The notes beneath the pieces are model-generated. The model was not told the DNA's origin. It worked only from the letters and a program-made list of their open reading frames with translations, and did no database searches. DNA of 55,629 bases from Burkholderiales bacterium (GTDB lineage: Bacteria > Pseudomonadota > Gammaproteobacteria > Burkholderiales > SG8-41): contig JALHND010000005.1 of the NCBI GenBank assembly GCA_022843705.1, positions 1-55,629 on the forward strand. The letters are read 5' to 3'. Shown here in pieces: positions 51,580 to 55,629 of the stretch. How positions within the stretch are numbered: the stretch's first letter is position 1; each line of letters opens with the position of its first letter. Position numbers and translations under genes: made by a program.

Positions 51580-51608
51580 AAGTATTTGTTTTAATTGATT
51601 ATTTTTAA
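51580..51608 (+). repeat. AT-rich repeat, copy 5 (between mltA and dadA)
   Basis: It starts AAGTATTTGTTTTAATTGAT and ends TATTTTTAA. It is the best match to the common core TATTTGTTTTAATTGAT, eleven bases after the mltA stop and 25 bases before the dadA-like start. Confidence 0.65.
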
Positions 51609-51632
51609 CTCCCCGCAGCGGGTCGCCAGGCC

Positions 51633-52895
51633 ATGAAAGTCATCGTCCTTGGCGCCGGCGTCACTGGCGTGGCCAGCGCCTGGTACCTGCGCCGGGCCGG
51701 ACACGAAGTCACGGTCATCGAGCGGCGCGAAGCGCCGGGACTCGAAACGTCATACGCCAACGGCGGACAGATCTCGGTTTCGCATGCCGAACCGTGGGCA
51801 AATCCGCGGGCGCCGCTGCAGATCCTGCGCTGGCTCGGGCGTGAAGACGCGCCGTTGCTGTTTCGCCTGCGCGCCGACCTCGAGCAATGGCGCTGGGGCT
51901 GGGCCTTCCTGCGCGAATGCACGCCGGCGCGGCTGCGCCACAACATCCGCCGACTGGTCGCGCTCGGCAATTACAGCCGCAATGCCTTGCAGCAGCTGCG
52001 TGCGGAAACCGGCATCCAGTACGACCAGTTGACCCGCGGCATCCTGCATTTTTATACCAGTCCGGAAGCCTGGCGCGGCGCCCAGCACGCGGTGCGGCTG
52101 ATGCGCGATGCCGGCTGTGCGCTCGAAACAAAATCTGCCGATGAATGCGTCGCCATCGAACCCGCGCTGGCATCGACGCAGCGCCGGCTTGCGGGCGGCA
52201 CTTATTCGCCCGCCGACGAATCCGGTGACGCGCACCGCTTCACCCGCGAACTTGCCGCTCTTTGTGCAGCGCGCGGCGTCGCCTTCCGCCACGGAGCGAC
52301 GGCAGAAGCCGTCATGGTCGGCCGTGACGGCCGGCTGTCCGGGATCCGCGTGCATGGGGCCGGCGGCACTGAAATGCTGGGAGCCGATGCCTGCGTGGTC
52401 TGCCTCGGCGTGCGCAGCGCGGCGCTGCTGCGCCCGCTCGGCATCGATCTGCGCATCTATCCGGTCAAGGGTTATTCAGTCACGCTGCCGGTGCTCGATC
52501 CGGCGAAGGCCTATTCGGTTTCGCTGACCGACGACGAGCACAAGCTGGTGTTCTCGCGGCTGGGTGAGCGGCTGCGCATTGCGGGCACCGCAGAGTTCAA
52601 CGGCTACGACACGACGCTCAACGAAATGCGCTGCAAGGTCATCCTGCGGCGGGTCGAGGAACTGTTTCCGGGCGCCGGTGACAGCAGTCAGCCCCTGCTG
52701 TGGACGGGACTGCGCCCGGCAACGCCCTCAAACCTGCCCTATATCGGCGGCACGCGCTGCGCCGGACTGTTCCTGAACACCGGGCACGGCACGCTGGGCT
52801 GGACCCAGGCCTGCGGTGCCGGCTCCGCCATCGCCGACCTCGTTTCGGGACGCCGGCCAGAAGTCGACTTCAATTTCTGCGGCACGCGGCCCTGA
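51633..52895 (+). CDS. dadA: D-amino acid dehydrogenase small subunit
   Basis: A 420-residue FAD enzyme that oxidatively deaminates D-amino acids (D-alanine above all) at the membrane, passing electrons to the quinone pool. The FAD motif is KVIVLGAGVTGVASAWYLRRAGHEVTVIERR, followed by the DadA-type SYANGGQIS, and the C-terminus has LWTGLRPATPSNLPYIGG and NTGHGTLGWTQACG. Length matches DadA. It lacks the usual alanine racemase neighbour. An AT-rich repeat precedes it. Confidence 0.93.
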   Translation: MKVIVLGAGVTGVASAWYLRRAGHEVTVIERREAPGLETSYANGGQISVSHAEPWANPRAPLQILRWLGREDAPLLFRLRADLEQWRWGWAFLRECTPARLRHNIRRLVALGNYSRNALQQLRAETGIQYDQLTRGILHFYTSPEAWRGAQHAVRLMRDAGCALETKSADECVAIEPALASTQRRLAGGTYSPADESGDAHRFTRELAALCAARGVAFRHGATAEAVMVGRDGRLSGIRVHGAGGTEMLGADACVVCLGVRSAALLRPLGIDLRIYPVKGYSVTLPVLDPAKAYSVSLTDDEHKLVFSRLGERLRIAGTAEFNGYDTTLNEMRCKVILRRVEELFPGAGDSSQPLLWTGLRPATPSNLPYIGGTRCAGLFLNTGHGTLGWTQACGAGSAIADLVSGRRPEVDFNFCGTRP

Positions 52896-52913
52896 GCACG
52901 GCAACCGCCGTGT

Positions 52914-55271
52914 TCAATGCGACTGCAGGGCCCAAACGCCATCCCAGTCCCCGGGTGGCGGATTGCTGCGGTAAATGGCGCAACGCTCGAGGTAGATCTG
53001 CGACGGCCGGTCGCCGGGACAGGCCACCAGCGCCTGGCGGAACAGCTTCTCCGCCCGTTCCCAGGCGCGGTTGCGGTAATGGCCGACCGCCTCGGCAAAA
53101 GTGAACAGCACCTCGTCCATGTGCGGAAAACTCTGCGCATTATGGTGCTCCAGCACCTCGCTGATCGAGACCGGCGCCTGGCGGCCGCGGACGCGGATCA
53201 GGTCGAGTTCCCGCAGCCGCACCGGCCGCGCCAGCCGGGCCACCGTGGTTTCGCAGATCAGCACGTCGCTGCCGTAATACTTGTTGGCGTTCTGCAGCCG
53301 CTCAGCGAGGTTGACCCGGTCGCCGATCACCGTGTACTCGAGCCGCTTCGGCGAACCGATGCTGCCGGCGATCACGCCACCGGTGCTGATGCCGATGCCG
53401 ACGGCGATCGGCTCGTGTCCGGCCGGCGCGCGGCGGCTGTTCAGTTCGCGCAGCGCCATCATCATGCGGCTCGCCACGGTCACCGCGTTTTCCGCGTCCT
53501 GCCGCGACGCGCGCACCGAGCCAAAAACGGCCATGATCATGTCGCCGATGTACTTGTCGAGGATGCCGCCGTGCGCAAACACGATGTCGACCATGTCGGT
53601 GAAGTACTCGTTGAGCATGGCCACGGTTTCGCGCGGCCCCAGGCGCTCGGATATCGAAGTGAAGCCGCGGATGTCCGAAAACAGCACGCTGACCTCGCGG
53701 CTGGTGCCGCCGAGGGCGGCATCGCCGCCTTCCAGCAGCTCGTCCATGACCGCCTTGCTCATGTAGCGCGACATCGTGTTCCGCAGGCGCTTCTCGCGCG
53801 TGATGTCCTCCATGATCAGCATCGAACCCAGCGGTTCGTCGTGGATGTCGTGCAGCGGCACAGCGGTCATGTTGACCGACACCGCGCGCCGCCCGTCCAG
53901 CAGCAGGTCGGAATCGACGGTGCTGTCCGTGCGCCCGGTGCGCAGCACCTTTTCCAGGCTGTTGACGACCCAGCTGTTGGGACCGCCGAAGACTTCGCCG
54001 ACCCCGTGGCCGACGGTGTCCTGTTCGGGCCGCTGCAGGATGCGCAGCGCCGACTGGTTGACCTTGCTGACCTGGTTGTTGGCGTCCAGCGTCAGCACGC
54101 CGTTGCTCATGCTACGCAGGATGCTCTCGTTGTAGTTGCGCGAGTTCCTGACGTCTTCGAACAGCTGCGCGTTCTCGATCGACACCGCGGCCTGCGCGCA
54201 CAGCGCCGCCAGCCGCCGCTGGTCGGCCGCGGTGAATGTCCCCTCCTTCTTGTTGAGGATCTCCATCACGCCGACCTTGTTGCCGCCCTTGGTGGTGATC
54301 GGCATGCACAGGATGTTGCGGGTGCGGTAGCCGGTGCCCTTGTCCACTTCCGGATTGAAACGCGGGTCGGCATAGGCATCGTCGATGTTGATGCGGGCGC
54401 CGGTGGTGAAACACTCGCCGGCAATGCCGGCATTCGCCGGGAAGCGGATCTCCCGGGAAACCTCACCCTCCACCACCCGCGACCACAGCTCGCCGGTCGC
54501 AGGATCGTGGATGAACAGGGCGCCGCGGTCCGCGCCGAGCAGCTGGGTGGCCGCGGCGAGAATTTTCTCGAGCAGCGGATCGAGCATGATTTCGGAGGTG
54601 ATCGAGCTCACCACGTCGAGCAGCACCGCCTCTTCGCGCTGGGCACGCTCTACGCGCTCGAACATCCGCGCGTTCTCCAGCGCCGCAGCGGCCTGTGAGG
54701 ACAGCGCCTCCAGGGACTGCATGTCCTCGAGGTCGAACTCCCCTTCGCGCTTGTTCAGCGCCTGGGTCACGCCGATGACCGCCTTTTTCTTGTTGCGGAT
54801 GGGCACGCAGAGGATGTTGCGGGTGCGGTAGCCGGTTTCGGTGTCGACCTTGCGGTTGAAACGCGGATCGGCGTAGGCATCGGGGATGATTTCGCCCTTG
54901 CCGCTGGTGAATACCGAGCCGGCGATGCCGCGGTCGGCGGGAAAGCGCACCTCGCCCATCGCGTTGCCCTGCATCACGCGGGAGAACAGTTCCCTGGTCT
55001 CGGCGTCGTAAAGGAACAGCGAGCTGCGCTCCGCATTGAGGGTCTCGGTGACCACCTCCATCAGCCGCGGGAACAGCACGTCCAGCGACAGCGTATCGGA
55101 CACACGGTTGGCGACGTCCACCAGCGCGGTGGTCCGTCGCACGAGCTCCGTGATGCGCATCAGCAGCTGGGTTTTTTCCGAATCGGACAGCCCGCCGAGC
55201 AGCCGTTCGATGTCGGCCTGCTGCAACCGTCGCTCAAGGATGCCGCGGATGATCTCGAAATCGATTTTCAT
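52914..55271 (-). CDS. class III adenylate cyclase with GAF-GAF-PAS input
   Basis: A 785-residue soluble cyclase: a short coiled N-terminus, two GAF domains (about 55-205 and 225-375), a PAS domain (about 390-490), a class III catalytic domain (about 530-700) and a helical TPR-like tail. Both GAFs share YRTRNILC-x-PI and end in an NK.E-type segment (ALNKREGEFD, ILNKKEGTF), resembling cyclic-nucleotide-binding GAFs. The metal aspartates are in LFSDIRGF and YIGDMIMAVFG. Lys in DKYIGD and Thr in YTVIGDRVN are the adenine-selecting pair of class IIIb cyclases. The order recalls the cAMP-responsive CyaB1/CyaB2 of Anabaena. It follows the EAL gene by 22 bases. Confidence 0.9.
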   Translation of the reverse strand: MKIDFEIIRGILERRLQQADIERLLGGLSDSEKTQLLMRITELVRRTTALVDVANRVSDTLSLDVLFPRLMEVVTETLNAERSSLFLYDAETRELFSRVMQGNAMGEVRFPADRGIAGSVFTSGKGEIIPDAYADPRFNRKVDTETGYRTRNILCVPIRNKKKAVIGVTQALNKREGEFDLEDMQSLEALSSQAAAALENARMFERVERAQREEAVLLDVVSSITSEIMLDPLLEKILAAATQLLGADRGALFIHDPATGELWSRVVEGEVSREIRFPANAGIAGECFTTGARINIDDAYADPRFNPEVDKGTGYRTRNILCMPITTKGGNKVGVMEILNKKEGTFTAADQRRLAALCAQAAVSIENAQLFEDVRNSRNYNESILRSMSNGVLTLDANNQVSKVNQSALRILQRPEQDTVGHGVGEVFGGPNSWVVNSLEKVLRTGRTDSTVDSDLLLDGRRAVSVNMTAVPLHDIHDEPLGSMLIMEDITREKRLRNTMSRYMSKAVMDELLEGGDAALGGTSREVSVLFSDIRGFTSISERLGPRETVAMLNEYFTDMVDIVFAHGGILDKYIGDMIMAVFGSVRASRQDAENAVTVASRMMMALRELNSRRAPAGHEPIAVGIGISTGGVIAGSIGSPKRLEYTVIGDRVNLAERLQNANKYYGSDVLICETTVARLARPVRLRELDLIRVRGRQAPVSISEVLEHHNAQSFPHMDEVLFTFAEAVGHYRNRAWERAEKLFRQALVACPGDRPSQIYLERCAIYRSNPPPGDWDGVWALQSH

Positions 55272-55293
55272 GTCCGCCGCGCCCCGTGGCCGC

Positions 55294-55629
55294 TCAGAGA
55301 TCCGACAGTCGCAGCTTCGCCAATCCCGCGCCGCTTCTCTCGAAGACCATGATCTCCTCGGCGGTCAGTGGCGGGCTGACATGCGGGCCCTGAACCCGTT
55401 CGCAGCCGAGCGCAAGCAGCGCAACGACGGTTTCGCCGTCGGCCACCCCCTCGGCCGTGACCCGCAGGCCGAGGTCGCGGGCAAGCCGCACCAGGGAACG
55501 GATGATTTTTCCGTGCAATTGCGATCGCTGCATGTCATGCACGAATTCCGCGCTGAGTTGCATCTCGTCGAAGGGCAGCTGGGCGAGGTTGCCCAGCGAT
55601 GAAGCGCCGGTGGCAAAACCCGCGATGCC
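55294..55629 (-). CDS. EAL-domain protein, only the C-terminal part in window
   Basis: The last 111 residues of a larger protein that continues past the right edge. It matches the end of an EAL (cyclic di-GMP phosphodiesterase) domain: GFATGASSLGNLAQLPFDEM corresponds to the usual FGTGYSSL-x-LPVD region, then LARDLGLRVTAEGVADGE and CERVQGPHVSPPL. The LKID lysine and aspartate are replaced (MQLSAEF), so the domain may not be catalytic. The N-terminal domains are unseen. It is cotranscribed with the adenylate cyclase gene, judging by the 22-base gap. Confidence 0.8.
   Translation of the reverse strand, partial: GIAGFATGASSLGNLAQLPFDEMQLSAEFVHDMQRSQLHGKIIRSLVRLARDLGLRVTAEGVADGETVVALLALGCERVQGPHVSPPLTAEEIMVFERSGAGLAKLRLSDL

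Overview
The window looks like chromosomal DNA from a GC-rich betaproteobacterium; by eye roughly two thirds of the bases are G or C. Evidence for this class includes a Bug-type solute receptor, a DUF2917/LysR pair, the rpe-gph-trpE-trpG-trpD-trpC order, the tyrS / M23 peptidase / anmK / erpA / bactofilin / argC / rpsI / rplM neighbourhood, coq7, and SWIB and DUF72 proteins. I cannot name a genus. I saw no phage, insertion sequence, CRISPR array, rRNA or tRNA gene. Both edges cut through genes: a 2-hydroxyacid dehydrogenase on the left and an EAL-domain protein on the right.

Layout. 1-14 kb is accessory: a SAM methyltransferase, a diguanylate cyclase with a degenerate receiver domain, an exported TPR-CHAT protease-like protein, DinB, a TauE-type permease, a cupin protein, a DUF2917/LysR divergent pair, an unrecognised lipoprotein, and a three-gene Bug receptor / MmgE-PrpD / alpha-beta hydrolase operon. 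14-18 kb holds a membrane-bound HD-GYP protein and a zinc dehydrogenase. 18-24 kb is one very long gene for a tandem UvrA fusion. 24-34 kb carries ankyrin and META envelope proteins, pirin, pdxH, two transporters, SWIB, DUF72, fbp between two msrA genes, and a flavin oxidoreductase. 34-43 kb is mostly housekeeping (tyrS, M23 peptidase, anmK, erpA, bactofilin, argC, rpsI, rplM, a YdcF/ElyC-like protein, an OsmC protein). 43-49 kb is the rpe-gph-trpEGDC-coq7 run. 49-55.6 kb has apaG, a methyltransferase, mltA, dadA, a GAF-GAF-PAS adenylate cyclase and an EAL protein.

How genes work together. Three proteins bear on cyclic di-GMP (GGEEF, HD-GYP, EAL), and the EAL gene lies directly upstream of an adenylate cyclase. 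The M23 peptidase, AnmK and MltA act on peptidoglycan and its recycling. The two MsrA proteins, the OsmC protein and pirin fit redox defence or repair. The trp genes are tightly coupled, and a short leader ORF with two Trp codons lies in front of trpE.

Most unusual signals. (1) A short AT-rich motif with core TATTTGTTTTAATTGAT recurs five times in this GC-rich window: four copies lie between genes and one lies inside the uvrA reading frame. (2) A second, GC-rich paired-palindrome element also sits in frame inside the same uvrA. (3) A 40-codon ORF for a small membrane protein is nested antisense in a methyltransferase gene. (4) The alpha/beta hydrolase has lysine where the nucleophilic serine should be.
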